NCBI GenBank assembly: GCA_964229355.1
Contig: CAXRDE010000002.1
Location: 1-64,000 of the forward strand
DNA from: CAXRDE01 sp964229355
Lineage (GTDB): Bacteria > Cyanobacteriota > Sericytochromatia > UBA7694
Reading direction: 5' to 3'
Length of the DNA stretch: 64,000 bases
In this document: piece by piece, positions 33,680 through 41,712 of the stretch
How positions within the stretch are numbered: the first letter of the stretch is position 1
Layout: each line of letters starts with the position of its first letter
The notes under the pieces: generated by a model
Databases searched by the model: none
The model's input: only the letters and a program-made list of their open reading frames with translations
What the model was told of the DNA's origin: nothing
Translations under genes and position numbers: made by a program

Positions 33680-35596
33680 ATGCAGAAAAATTTATTGCCT
33701 TTAGCATGCTCTTTTTCTCTGATATTGGTATCAGCATGTCAATACAAGGATGCTCCTAACTCCTTACACATCAATCAAATCTCGGCATTGCTTCAAGGAC
33801 GCGTTTCTTGGCCTACCCAAGATTTACGCATTCAAGCGAGTCTTACAGATATTCAGTCTCAGGCTACAGTGTCATTGATTTATCCAAGTGATCATGCCAC
33901 CCGGGCTAACCAAACGATTGCCACAGGAATTACCAATGCAGAAGGAGAATTTGTTTTAAGTCCGGGAAACAACTTTACTACTGCAGCAGGGAGTATCTTT
34001 GTTTTAGAAGCAAGTAAACGAATAGACGGACCAGGACACCCTTTATTGACCTTGCGAACTCTGTTGCGGTGGAACGGCAGTGCCTGGAGTAGCATTACGG
34101 GTACCACTGTTCAAATTAATGCGCTTACCACTGCGATTGCAATTATGAGTCACTATGAAAGCAGTATTTCTTCGGCATTGACCATTGAAAGTGCTGTAGG
34201 TGGTGCAATACCTGCAGAGCTAGGTGATAAGAGTTCTGAAGATATTGAAGGCCTGAGAGACTTGGTGAGCCAGGCCTTATTCGATAATCAAGACCCTAAC
34301 CATTTTATTGAGCAGGTCGGAGGACTCTATCAGGTTAAAGAAGGCGTCAATCAGGCCACAAATATTTGCTATGGCAAAGTGTTTGACGACACAAATGTTC
34401 ATCTTGATGGGGTTACCGTAAGAGCTCGCTCTCTGAGCGCGGGCCTACCTTATGATGCAACAACTACTACTGTCGATGGAAGTTATGTTTTTAATGATGT
34501 GCCTGTTGGAGCGCAAGTAGAAATCACAGCATCCAAAGAAGGGTATGCCACCCGCACACGAGTAGAGGTAGTTAGTGAACACACCACAGATGAAGCCTAT
34601 ACTAATCGCTTTGATTTTGGAAATGATGGTGCAGTTTTGCTGTTTGGGCTTCCTTTTAATGGTTTGAGTGATAAACCAGAAGTTATTCAAGTGACCCCTG
34701 GCCGTAATTCATCGGGGGTTGATCCGAGTACCAGTTTTGTCTTAAAGTTCTCTGAGCCGATGGATAGACAAACTGTCGTAAATACATTTCAAATACGTGC
34801 CTTTGGCCCTGATGAGCAATTGACCGTTGATAGTGCAACCACTTTTAATGGTGGTTCTGCGGTAGATGGCCGTTTGGAAAACTCCGATAAAGGTGATCTT
34901 ATTTGGGATAAAACTGCTTTTAATGTAAGTTGGAGCCCGGATGATTCTGAAGCAACGTTTACTTTTAAAGATGAGAGAGCGCTTCCTTCAGATAAAAATA
35001 CGGCGAATACGCCAGCTTACTCCGTCTCTTTTCAAGGGGGGAATCACGTTCTCAAAGATAAGTCTGGTATTGCGCGCTTTGAACAACATTTCAAACTAAC
35101 CAATGCTCCTTTTGAAGACTTTTATCAATTCGGGATTACATCTGATGAGATGCAGCCGGGAATTGACTCTATTACGGCAATTGCTCAAGAAAATTCTGGT
35201 TTTAGCAATGGTGACCATATTAAAGTGCGTTTTTCAGAACGTATGATTCACTATACCTTAGCAGGTACTATTGCTGGGGGGATTAATGGTATTGCAAATC
35301 ATGCAGCTGCAGCTGTATCCGGTGCTCATAATTTTGTAGCATCTCAAGATGCGGCAGCTAACTATTTAATTCAAATTAATGGGGGAACGCCATTTGAATG
35401 GGGGAGTCTGGGCTATGCTGTCTATGATAGTAATGATCCTACTCATAAAACAGTGCTGCTAGCACCTACGAATATTGGAGACAACATTTTTCAGCCAGGG
35501 GATACTGTGTTCGTAGAGGTTAAAACCACAGTATTAGATCCTGCGGGTAACAGTGTAGACTCCTCAGACAGTGATGCTTTCACTGTCGCTAGTTAG
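33680..35596 (+). CDS. Modular surface lipoprotein with N-terminal shared module, CarboxypepD-like and Big_5-like domains
   Basis: 638 residues; lipobox VSAC (C20). Residues about 36-230 form a module shared with two other lipoproteins here (LQGRVSWP, ATVSLIYPSDHATRANQTIATG, FVLEASKR, LRTLLRWNGSAW). A carboxypeptidase-regulatory-like unit (about 234-300) has GKVFDDTNVHLDGVTVRARS and ITASKEGYATRTRVEVV. A Big_5-type Ig-like domain (about 330-480) opens VIQVTPGRNSSGVDPSTSF and contains LKFSEPMDRQTVVNTF. A second such unit ends the protein (KVRFSERMIHYTL, GDTVFVEVKTTVLDPAGNSV). From about residue 234 on it is paralogous to the 39417-41693 product. Probably an exported adhesin or scaffold; no catalytic motif. 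GAGG precedes the ATG. Confidence 0.85.
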   Translation: MQKNLLPLACSFSLILVSACQYKDAPNSLHINQISALLQGRVSWPTQDLRIQASLTDIQSQATVSLIYPSDHATRANQTIATGITNAEGEFVLSPGNNFTTAAGSIFVLEASKRIDGPGHPLLTLRTLLRWNGSAWSSITGTTVQINALTTAIAIMSHYESSISSALTIESAVGGAIPAELGDKSSEDIEGLRDLVSQALFDNQDPNHFIEQVGGLYQVKEGVNQATNICYGKVFDDTNVHLDGVTVRARSLSAGLPYDATTTTVDGSYVFNDVPVGAQVEITASKEGYATRTRVEVVSEHTTDEAYTNRFDFGNDGAVLLFGLPFNGLSDKPEVIQVTPGRNSSGVDPSTSFVLKFSEPMDRQTVVNTFQIRAFGPDEQLTVDSATTFNGGSAVDGRLENSDKGDLIWDKTAFNVSWSPDDSEATFTFKDERALPSDKNTANTPAYSVSFQGGNHVLKDKSGIARFEQHFKLTNAPFEDFYQFGITSDEMQPGIDSITAIAQENSGFSNGDHIKVRFSERMIHYTLAGTIAGGINGIANHAAAAVSGAHNFVASQDAAANYLIQINGGTPFEWGSLGYAVYDSNDPTHKTVLLAPTNIGDNIFQPGDTVFVEVKTTVLDPAGNSVDSSDSDAFTVAS

Positions 35597-35605
35597 AGGC
35601 TAATT

Positions 35606-36352
35606 ATGCGTTGGATTTTTTTTGCGTTACCTCTAAGCTTATCTGCAGTTGTCGCTTGTGTCGTTTCTGAGCAGCCACCTGTAGGGCTGCCAAATGCAGA
35701 GCCTAGCATTCAATCGTCGTCTGCTCCGTTAGCAGAAAGTAAGCCTACTTCAGTGCCTATCTTTCCCTCACCTCAGGAAGTGAAAAAGCCTGTAAGTGAA
35801 CTGCAGGGACGTGACACAGAGGTGGGTACTCCTTCGGAAGGAGGAGTTGCTCCTTCTGCTGATGTGCAACCTCCAGTAATGAATAATACTCAGCCCCGTT
35901 TTTCTTTACGCGTAATTCCTGACAAGCCTTTATTAAAAGGTTTTGGCGACAGTTTACGTCTAATGGTTATATTAACCGATGAGCGAGGACAAAATCTAAA
36001 TCTTTCTGAGCATCCCTTAGTATGGGAAAGCGAGCAACCAGGTTTGCTTCGGGTAAACTCAGAGGGTGTGCTCACAGCTCAGGGCAATGATGCACAAGTT
36101 GATTTACTTCTTTCTTTAAGAGAGTCCCCCACCGTGCAATTGCGTATTCCTGTGATTTTAGGAGGTCAGTCAGGAGCTTCTGGCGGAGGAGGAGGAGGTG
36201 GTGGTGGTGGTGGTGGTGGTGGTCCATCATCTCCTACACCAACGTCTGATCCAACAATTATTAACGGTTTTGTAGGAGATTCTCCTGTAGGAGCGATTCA
36301 TGGCAGTATTGGTCCTGAGCCCAGTACTCAAATAGTAGGGAAAATTGGTTAG
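35606..36352 (+). CDS. Lipoprotein with Big_2-like Ig domain and poly-glycine tract
   Basis: 248 residues; signal peptide with lipobox VVAC (C18). A Pro/Ser-rich spacer (20-90) is followed by an Ig-like beta domain (about 95-190: RFSLRVIPDKPLLKGFG, PLVWESEQPGLLRVNSEGVLTAQG), the pattern of Big_2 domains. A run of 14 glycines leads to a short C-terminal tail (DPTIINGFVGDSPVGAIHGSIG). Nine bases separate it from the preceding lipoprotein gene, so the two are co-transcribed. Likely a surface or periplasmic structural protein; function unknown. Confidence 0.78.
   Translation: MRWIFFALPLSLSAVVACVVSEQPPVGLPNAEPSIQSSSAPLAESKPTSVPIFPSPQEVKKPVSELQGRDTEVGTPSEGGVAPSADVQPPVMNNTQPRFSLRVIPDKPLLKGFGDSLRLMVILTDERGQNLNLSEHPLVWESEQPGLLRVNSEGVLTAQGNDAQVDLLLSLRESPTVQLRIPVILGGQSGASGGGGGGGGGGGGGGPSSPTPTSDPTIINGFVGDSPVGAIHGSIGPEPSTQIVGKIG
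36182..36223 (+). repeat. In-frame trinucleotide repeat coding for Gly14
   Basis: GGC, then GGA codons, then consecutive GGT codons encode fourteen glycines. Gain or loss of units would change linker length without breaking the frame. Confidence 0.9.
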
Positions 36353-36393
36353 GAGCTGTTGAGCAAGAATTTAAAGTTTCCCAAAAACGTTTC

Positions 36394-36435
36394 AAAGCTT
36401 GATAGGACAGTGCTTTATGTGCCCTATCAAGCTTT
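36394..36435. terminator. Hairpin between convergent lipoprotein genes
   Basis: A 13-bp perfect stem (36394-36406 with 36423-36435) and 16-base loop lie in the 177-base gap between the plus-strand gene ending at 36352 and the minus-strand gene ending at 36530. On either side only short T runs follow, so it may serve as a modest bidirectional terminator. Confidence 0.6.
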
Positions 36436-36529
36436 ATCACTAATTTTGACTATCAGAGGAGAAATTATCGGAGGTATTGCTTACTTCTAATGGTGACTTT
36501 ATGGGTTGCTGCTCTGGCTGTACACTTGG

Positions 36530-37513
36530 CTATTCATGTAGAAACCAACTAAAACGATAAGGACCGCTACCCTGGACTTTGGGAGCGTTGCGTTGAAGCA
36601 TGGCATAATAAACTTCTTTCTTTGCCTGAAAATAAATAATTTCTTTCCCACCCGGTTCTGAGTGTTCAGATTTTAATTGAGCCTCACTGCCATCAGCAAA
36701 GGGGGCTTCATTAAGATAAAGATCTAAATCCCAGTTGAGATTACTTTCTCTTGGACTTGCTGATACGCCATACCATACCCCTACTTCTGTCTTAAGAGCG
36801 TAAAGAATCCGGTTGTCGGTGAAATTTAAATAACTTGTGTAATATCTATCCTCAGATTGAAATGCGTAATCAAGTTTTTGAGCATAAGGAATATTCTTGA
36901 GCTTTGACTGAGGCTCTAAAGATGCTTCGGTCTCTTGCTTGGGAGTTGCCTGAGCGTTATCAAGGTTGCTGGGTGAAGGGGTGCTTTCAGTCTCACGGAT
37001 ATTTGTATCAGCTTGCTTTTCCTCAACGCTTGCTGCGCCTGTCCGGTCGATAATAATATTTACCGAAGCACTGTCAATTCCCCCTTTGTTATCGTCCACA
37101 AGGACAGTAATGGTGGCAAGACCTGTCTCTAATTCTCCGTTGCTTTTTTGGGGTTTCCAGGTAATTGATTCTCCTTGATTGCTCGACAAGCTCCCCTTGG
37201 TAGCCGTCCATATCAAACGCAAGGTGTCGTTGTCTTTGTCGTAAGACAGGGCTTTTAAGGTTATGACATCATTGGCAGTGGCAATATTAAGTGGGTTGGG
37301 TAGCACCTGTTGAATAATGGGCTTTGTATTTTCACTTGTGATTGTTTTGGGGGACGGTAAAGATGTTTTAATAGCAACAGGAACACTGCTTTCTGTTGGC
37401 GGCCATGCGTGGCTGGCCATAGGCAAAGTGCTTTTAAGCAAAGTACTTAAGTCACCACAACTGCTAAATAAGCTCAGACTGGTGATTAGAGTGTAGAATT
37501 TTATTAGCTTCAT
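36530..37513 (-). CDS. Lipoprotein with PKD/cadherin-like domain and pre-peptidase-like C-terminal domain
   Basis: 327 residues; lipobox FSSC (C19). An Ig-like unit (about 65-160) reads KPIIQQVLPNPLNIATANDV, YDKDNDTLRLIWTATKGSLS, WKPQKSNGELETGLATITV, DNKGGIDSASVNI. Two other genes of this operon carry the same unit. A spacer rich in Thr/Glu/Pro follows. The last 120 residues (YAQKLDYAFQSEDRYYTSYL ... YYAMLQRNAPKVQGSGPYRF) resemble bacterial pre-peptidase C-terminal beta-sandwiches. TAGGAG precedes the ATG. It is the last gene of the nine-gene minus-strand lipoprotein operon, nine bases after its neighbour. Confidence 0.82.
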   Translation of the reverse strand: MKLIKFYTLITSLSLFSSCGDLSTLLKSTLPMASHAWPPTESSVPVAIKTSLPSPKTITSENTKPIIQQVLPNPLNIATANDVITLKALSYDKDNDTLRLIWTATKGSLSSNQGESITWKPQKSNGELETGLATITVLVDDNKGGIDSASVNIIIDRTGAASVEEKQADTNIRETESTPSPSNLDNAQATPKQETEASLEPQSKLKNIPYAQKLDYAFQSEDRYYTSYLNFTDNRILYALKTEVGVWYGVSASPRESNLNWDLDLYLNEAPFADGSEAQLKSEHSEPGGKEIIYFQAKKEVYYAMLQRNAPKVQGSGPYRFSWFLHE

Positions 37514-37522
37514 GTGAAACTC

Positions 37523-39142
37523 CTAAAGGTATTGAATACGACTATTGGTAAATCCTGGTTGACGAAAGAGATCTTTTTCTTTAAGTGCTCCGTCAAACAG
37601 ATCCAGAAAACGTTGAATATCTTGGACAGATATATCTCGAAAGTCTTTGAAGTAGCCAAGATCAGAAGGCCATTCACTATAATTTTTTTGAGCGACACGA
37701 TTCATTTCTTTGGCGTATTTAGGGTATAGAGTATTGATAAAACTGGTGTATTTACCACTTCCTGTAGTAAATGAGGCATATGCACGTTGAAAACTGCCTT
37801 GATATGCTTTTCTGTTTTTTTCAAATTGATATGATGTCGATACCAATTGAGGAAAAAAACCGTAATAGGTTGTGGTTTTGATATCTCCGCTGTCTGTGGC
37901 GCCGTATCCACAAGCCCGGGCAAGCCGCCACTCAAAGTCTGTAGTACCCCAATTTTTACTCTGGGTAATCAGCGATTGTTCATCTTGAAGTTTTGCGATC
38001 AAAAGAACTGGATTGATGCTATTTTCTTTTGCACTGTAATAGATAATTTCTGCAGGAGATAAATGACTCGCTCTTCCGTTTGATATTTCAGGGGTATCAA
38101 GAGTTCCTAATCTTTCCCATGCATTCTGAAAATCGGCACTGCGCCATTTTGAGTCAGAAACAGGTGTCGTACCATTGATGCTAATGACACCATTGCGAAT
38201 ACTCCCTTTTTCAAAGGACTGGCTATTGTTTTCTGCGTCATTGGTGGGGTGGCCCAGGCGATCATAATTCCCATTTTGATTCCAGAGATCGCGGGTTTGC
38301 TGGTAAAAACGATACGTACCTATAGAGGAACTGTGAAGGCTCGGAGCATTTGCTCCCTCATAAAGCTGATGACTTGAGACGCGATTATTAAGGGTTCTGC
38401 CTGTTGTTACATTCGAAGTGGGAAGTCCGTAGACGGTCATGTTCCCTGTGGTCTTCCAAGCGCTCCAAAAAGGCTCCGGTAGACTCCATGCCTTTGCACT
38501 GCCCTCACGCCAAAGAATAGCTCCCTGGGTAAACTCTTGCTTCCAGACCTTAGGCGTTGAGCTTTGAATAATTCCTGTGGTGGGTAAACCCAATTGGGTG
38601 GGACTGTCCAGCATGGCATTGCGAAAAATACTTTCTTTACTATAGGTACTCGTGTTGACCGTTGTTTTTAAACTGGCATTTACCGAACCACCACGGGCAC
38701 TAAAAAAACCTACATAGATATGGGATGCTTCATTAGGTAGGGTAAGGTCTCCTTGATAGCTCAAAGAGGGGTTAGATTTGTTGTAATGCCAACCCTGATT
38801 GAGTACTTGAAAGGCTTTGGTGTGGGAATTAAAATACCAAACATAGGCAAAGATGATGTCTCCAGATACACGCTGGTAATTTAGAGTGAGCGTACGTTGA
38901 GAAAGCGTACCAAAAAAATAAGATCCAAAAGCTACATTTCCAGGCACCTGAGGGGTCGTCAAAGAAAACGAATTGGAGGTTCCCACCAATTCGTTTTCTG
39001 CTTCGAGATCGCTCAGGGATATTGAAAGTTGAGGCACGCTGTTTAAATCCACATCGTTTACAGCATCAGAACCCCCCATCAGCGGCTGAGTCTGACAAGC
39101 AACGCAAAGGCTACTACTCAGTAATAAAGTGATTTTTTTCAT
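37523..39142 (-). CDS. LGFP-repeat lipoprotein with lytic-transglycosylase-like domain
   Basis: 539 residues; lipobox CVAC (C16). Residues about 50-165 form a beta domain shared with the M23 paralogue (FGSYFFGTLSQRTLTLNYQ, GWHYNKSNPSLSY, HIYVGFFSARGGSVNASLKT). LGFP repeats, which bind cell walls in other bacteria, occupy about 185-325 (LGLPTTGIIQ, YGLPTSNVTTGRTLNN, LGHPTNDAENNSQSFEKGSI). The C-terminal domain has SPAEIIYYSAKENSINPVLL, KLQDEQSLIT, ACGYGATDSG and YYGFFPQL, the signature of the lysozyme-like fold often joined to LGFP repeats in Actinobacteria; E in DEQSLIT is the likely catalytic acid. Expected role: peptidoglycan cleavage at the cell surface. Confidence 0.83.
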   Translation of the reverse strand: MKKITLLLSSSLCVACQTQPLMGGSDAVNDVDLNSVPQLSISLSDLEAENELVGTSNSFSLTTPQVPGNVAFGSYFFGTLSQRTLTLNYQRVSGDIIFAYVWYFNSHTKAFQVLNQGWHYNKSNPSLSYQGDLTLPNEASHIYVGFFSARGGSVNASLKTTVNTSTYSKESIFRNAMLDSPTQLGLPTTGIIQSSTPKVWKQEFTQGAILWREGSAKAWSLPEPFWSAWKTTGNMTVYGLPTSNVTTGRTLNNRVSSHQLYEGANAPSLHSSSIGTYRFYQQTRDLWNQNGNYDRLGHPTNDAENNSQSFEKGSIRNGVISINGTTPVSDSKWRSADFQNAWERLGTLDTPEISNGRASHLSPAEIIYYSAKENSINPVLLIAKLQDEQSLITQSKNWGTTDFEWRLARACGYGATDSGDIKTTTYYGFFPQLVSTSYQFEKNRKAYQGSFQRAYASFTTGSGKYTSFINTLYPKYAKEMNRVAQKNYSEWPSDLGYFKDFRDISVQDIQRFLDLFDGALKEKDLFRQPGFTNSRIQYL

Positions 39143-39184
39143 TGTGCTTCAACCTTCTCTCTTTTTAAGGGTAGGCGTTGCTTT

Positions 39185-39394
39185 TTAAAAGCAACTCCAA
39201 GGACGCCACCAGTCACATTTACAGGTGCCAAAAGCAGTACGTTGACAGTTCTTTCTGCTTTCACCTGTAATTTCATCCTGGCTACTGCTAATGCCACTTT
39301 GTGGGGTGTTATTATCAACTCCGTTGGGCGATGAACCCGAACAAGCACCCATCACCAGCATACTGATGAAAAGCAGAGATAGTTTTTTTGTCAT
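39185..39394 (-). CDS. Small Cys-rich lipoprotein
   Basis: 69 residues from ATG 39394. Signal peptide MTKKLSLLFISMLVMGAC with lipobox VMGAC, then a Ser/Asn/Gly linker. The C-terminal segment NCQRTAFGTCKCDWWRPWSC has four cysteines and three tryptophans in 20 residues. Two disulfides are possible after export. No family recognised. Embedded in the nine-gene lipoprotein operon, 22 bases after the upstream stop and 42 before the next start. Confidence 0.7.
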   Translation of the reverse strand: MTKKLSLLFISMLVMGACSGSSPNGVDNNTPQSGISSSQDEITGESRKNCQRTAFGTCKCDWWRPWSCF

Positions 39395-39416
39395 GGACAA
39401 AACTCCTTTTTTTAAT

Positions 39417-41693
39417 TTAACTTGCATTGGCACTGGCAGTGTTACCACTGGCATTGACGCTATTACCCGCAGGGTCTAAGACACTTGTACTGACCTCAAC
39501 GATGACATTGTCACCCGGTTTGTAGAGATCAGAGCCAGATGCTGGTAGAAGGAGCACTGTTTTATGGGTGGGATCATTGGTATCAAAGACTGCACGACCT
39601 CCAAGGCTAGCCCAACTACTGGGACCTAGTACGGGGATCCCATTACGCACAACCGTGATAAGGTAATTGTTGGCTGCGTTTTCGGCGTAAGTGCTGTTGT
39701 TTGCAGCTGCAGCTTGAGAGCTTACTCCAGCCATGCCCCCCGCAATGGAACCACTGAGTGTATAGTGGATCATGCGTTCAGAGAATCGTAATTTGATAGC
39801 ATCACCGTCACCTGATCCATTTTCAGAAGTTTGGGCATTGATAGAGCTTACAGAGGGCTTTTGGTTATCGGTATTAATAGAGAATTTATAGGTTTCTTCA
39901 AAGTCTCCATCGGTGAGTTTGAAGTGTTTACTAGAACGGATAATTCCTGATTTGTCTTTGAGGTTTCCACCTTGACGCTTAAGGCTCACTTGATAATCAG
40001 GTACAAGGTCACTGTCTCTATCCGTGGGTAGTATGCGTTCTTCTCTAAAACTGAAGGTAACTTCAGTATGATCACTATTCCAGGTTGGTGTAGTAAAAGC
40101 AGTCTTGTCCCAAACAGGACTACCACTGGTGCTGGAAATGGAGTTTGATCCAGAAAGTGTTGTTTTATTATCTACCGACAGTGTTTTCGTCGTGTAAGCC
40201 CGAACCTCGAAGTTATCGGCAACGGTTTGCCGATCCATAGGTTCAGAAAACCTGAGCACGAAACTGGTATTGGGTGAAACACCAGAGGCGTTACGTCCTG
40301 GAGTCACCATGGTCACTTCCGGTTGATCGCTGATCGCGTTAAAGGTATCTCCATAAGGACCACTGCCACCAAAGTCGTAGCGGTTGGTAGTTGGGTCGCC
40401 TGTTTTATTAGACTTGAGTACTTCTACGCGACGACGGGTGGTGTAACCATTGCGAGAAGCGGTAATTTCGATTTGAATACCGGCAGGCGCGTTGTTGAAA
40501 GCATAGGTTCCGCCAGCGGTTACAGTGCTAACCTCATAAGCAACGCTGCTGTTGAGAGATTTAGCGGTGACGGTCACGCCATCGAGAGATGTGCTTGTGT
40601 CGTCATAAACCAAGCCATTGAAAGTGGTTCTTTCTATTACAGAGATATCGTCTTCTTCTGGAGAGGGAGTTGCAGAGGGGGTAATTAAAACAGAGTAACT
40701 ACCTGTTGTCTGGTTCGATGAAACAAGTTTTCCGTACGTGGTTCCTGAAGATGCTGTAAAAGAGGTATTGCTAATACTATTATTTCCGCTGAGGCTTTTG
40801 ACGTACTGCAAGTTATTTTGAGAAGAGCCCAAATAAAGATCAAAGGGGAGCGAATTTTGAAAATCGAGAGAATATACTTTGTTATATGTGCTCATGAACA
40901 TAAAGGGCTGTTCAGAAGAGCCCGCTATGGTTCCTGGTGTGATTTTGTAATGCTCTAAGCCAATGAGAGGATAAATCGTTGGCTCTGTGGTTGTTTTTTG
41001 ATCTTCACTATTTTGTTGGTTGCTTTGGGTATTGGTTGCATGCTCTGTGTTACTAGTATTGTCTTGTGAGGGCTTATCTTCAGGCTGGTTTTCGGATGTT
41101 TTTTCTTCTTGTGAAGGGGGATTGACTTGCGGGCTCTTTAATTGATTTTGTATCGCCTCAAGTGTTTTTTGTAATTCTGCTGGAACTTTGTCGGTTTGGG
41201 AATTTGTGTCCACCGAAACACCATCGGCTTGAATTTGAATATTGACTGAGTTGGTACTAATTTCTTTGCCATCATGAATAATGACGGAAATGGTCGCGGT
41301 TCCCACTTCAAGTTGCCCGTCTCCTCGTAAAGGAGACCAACTTGTGACTTCTCCACCCGTTGCCGAGAGAGTGCCTTTTGTGGCGCTCCACGTATATCTT
41401 AGTGTGTCATTGTCTGCATCGGTGGCGACTACGGTAAATGTAATTTTATCGTCAGGACTGACCGCTGTATTGGTGGGGTTTGCACTTATCGAGTGAATTA
41501 CAGGCTTGTTATTTTTAATGGGATTATTGCTGTTTGTTGTTTCATTATTTGTTGTTTGAGACGTTTTTACTGTCGTACTCTGTTGTGTATCATTGCTTTT
41601 TCCCGCTTGTACGTTTGCTGAAAAGTCCGGACTGCCACAGGCAGAAATAAGACTGAGAGAGAGCATTGTTGAAATAGGTTTTATTCTTTTCAT
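39417..41693 (-). CDS. Multidomain surface lipoprotein: PKD/cadherin-like, CarboxypepD-like and Big_5-like domains
   Basis: 758 residues; ATG 41693 chosen because it has AAAAGG seven bases upstream and begins the signal peptide (lipobox ISAC). An Ig-like unit (about 65-165) reads KPVIHSISANPTN, ATDADNDTLRYTWSATKGTL and WSPLRGDGQLEVGTATISV. A Gln/Asn/Ser/Thr-rich spacer (about 185-235) leads to a pre-peptidase-like domain. Then comes a carboxypeptidase-regulatory-like unit (DDTSTSLDGVTVTAKS, ITASRNGYTTRRRVEVL) and Big_5-type domains (VTMVTPGRNASGVSPNTSFV, LRFSEPMDRQTVADNF, DNVIVEVSTSVLDPAGNSV). The last 400 residues are paralogous to the 33680-35596 product, while the N-terminal part is different. 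Likely adhesin or scaffold. Confidence 0.85.
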   Translation of the reverse strand: MKRIKPISTMLSLSLISACGSPDFSANVQAGKSNDTQQSTTVKTSQTTNNETTNSNNPIKNNKPVIHSISANPTNTAVSPDDKITFTVVATDADNDTLRYTWSATKGTLSATGGEVTSWSPLRGDGQLEVGTATISVIIHDGKEISTNSVNIQIQADGVSVDTNSQTDKVPAELQKTLEAIQNQLKSPQVNPPSQEEKTSENQPEDKPSQDNTSNTEHATNTQSNQQNSEDQKTTTEPTIYPLIGLEHYKITPGTIAGSSEQPFMFMSTYNKVYSLDFQNSLPFDLYLGSSQNNLQYVKSLSGNNSISNTSFTASSGTTYGKLVSSNQTTGSYSVLITPSATPSPEEDDISVIERTTFNGLVYDDTSTSLDGVTVTAKSLNSSVAYEVSTVTAGGTYAFNNAPAGIQIEITASRNGYTTRRRVEVLKSNKTGDPTTNRYDFGGSGPYGDTFNAISDQPEVTMVTPGRNASGVSPNTSFVLRFSEPMDRQTVADNFEVRAYTTKTLSVDNKTTLSGSNSISSTSGSPVWDKTAFTTPTWNSDHTEVTFSFREERILPTDRDSDLVPDYQVSLKRQGGNLKDKSGIIRSSKHFKLTDGDFEETYKFSINTDNQKPSVSSINAQTSENGSGDGDAIKLRFSERMIHYTLSGSIAGGMAGVSSQAAAANNSTYAENAANNYLITVVRNGIPVLGPSSWASLGGRAVFDTNDPTHKTVLLLPASGSDLYKPGDNVIVEVSTSVLDPAGNSVNASGNTASANAS

Positions 41694-41712
41694 TTTTTTA
41701 CCTTTTAAATGT

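Noticed and set aside
36181..36230. Gly codon tract as a possible CRISPR or minisatellite array
   Set aside because: It is a simple in-frame trinucleotide repeat within a coding sequence with no spacers.
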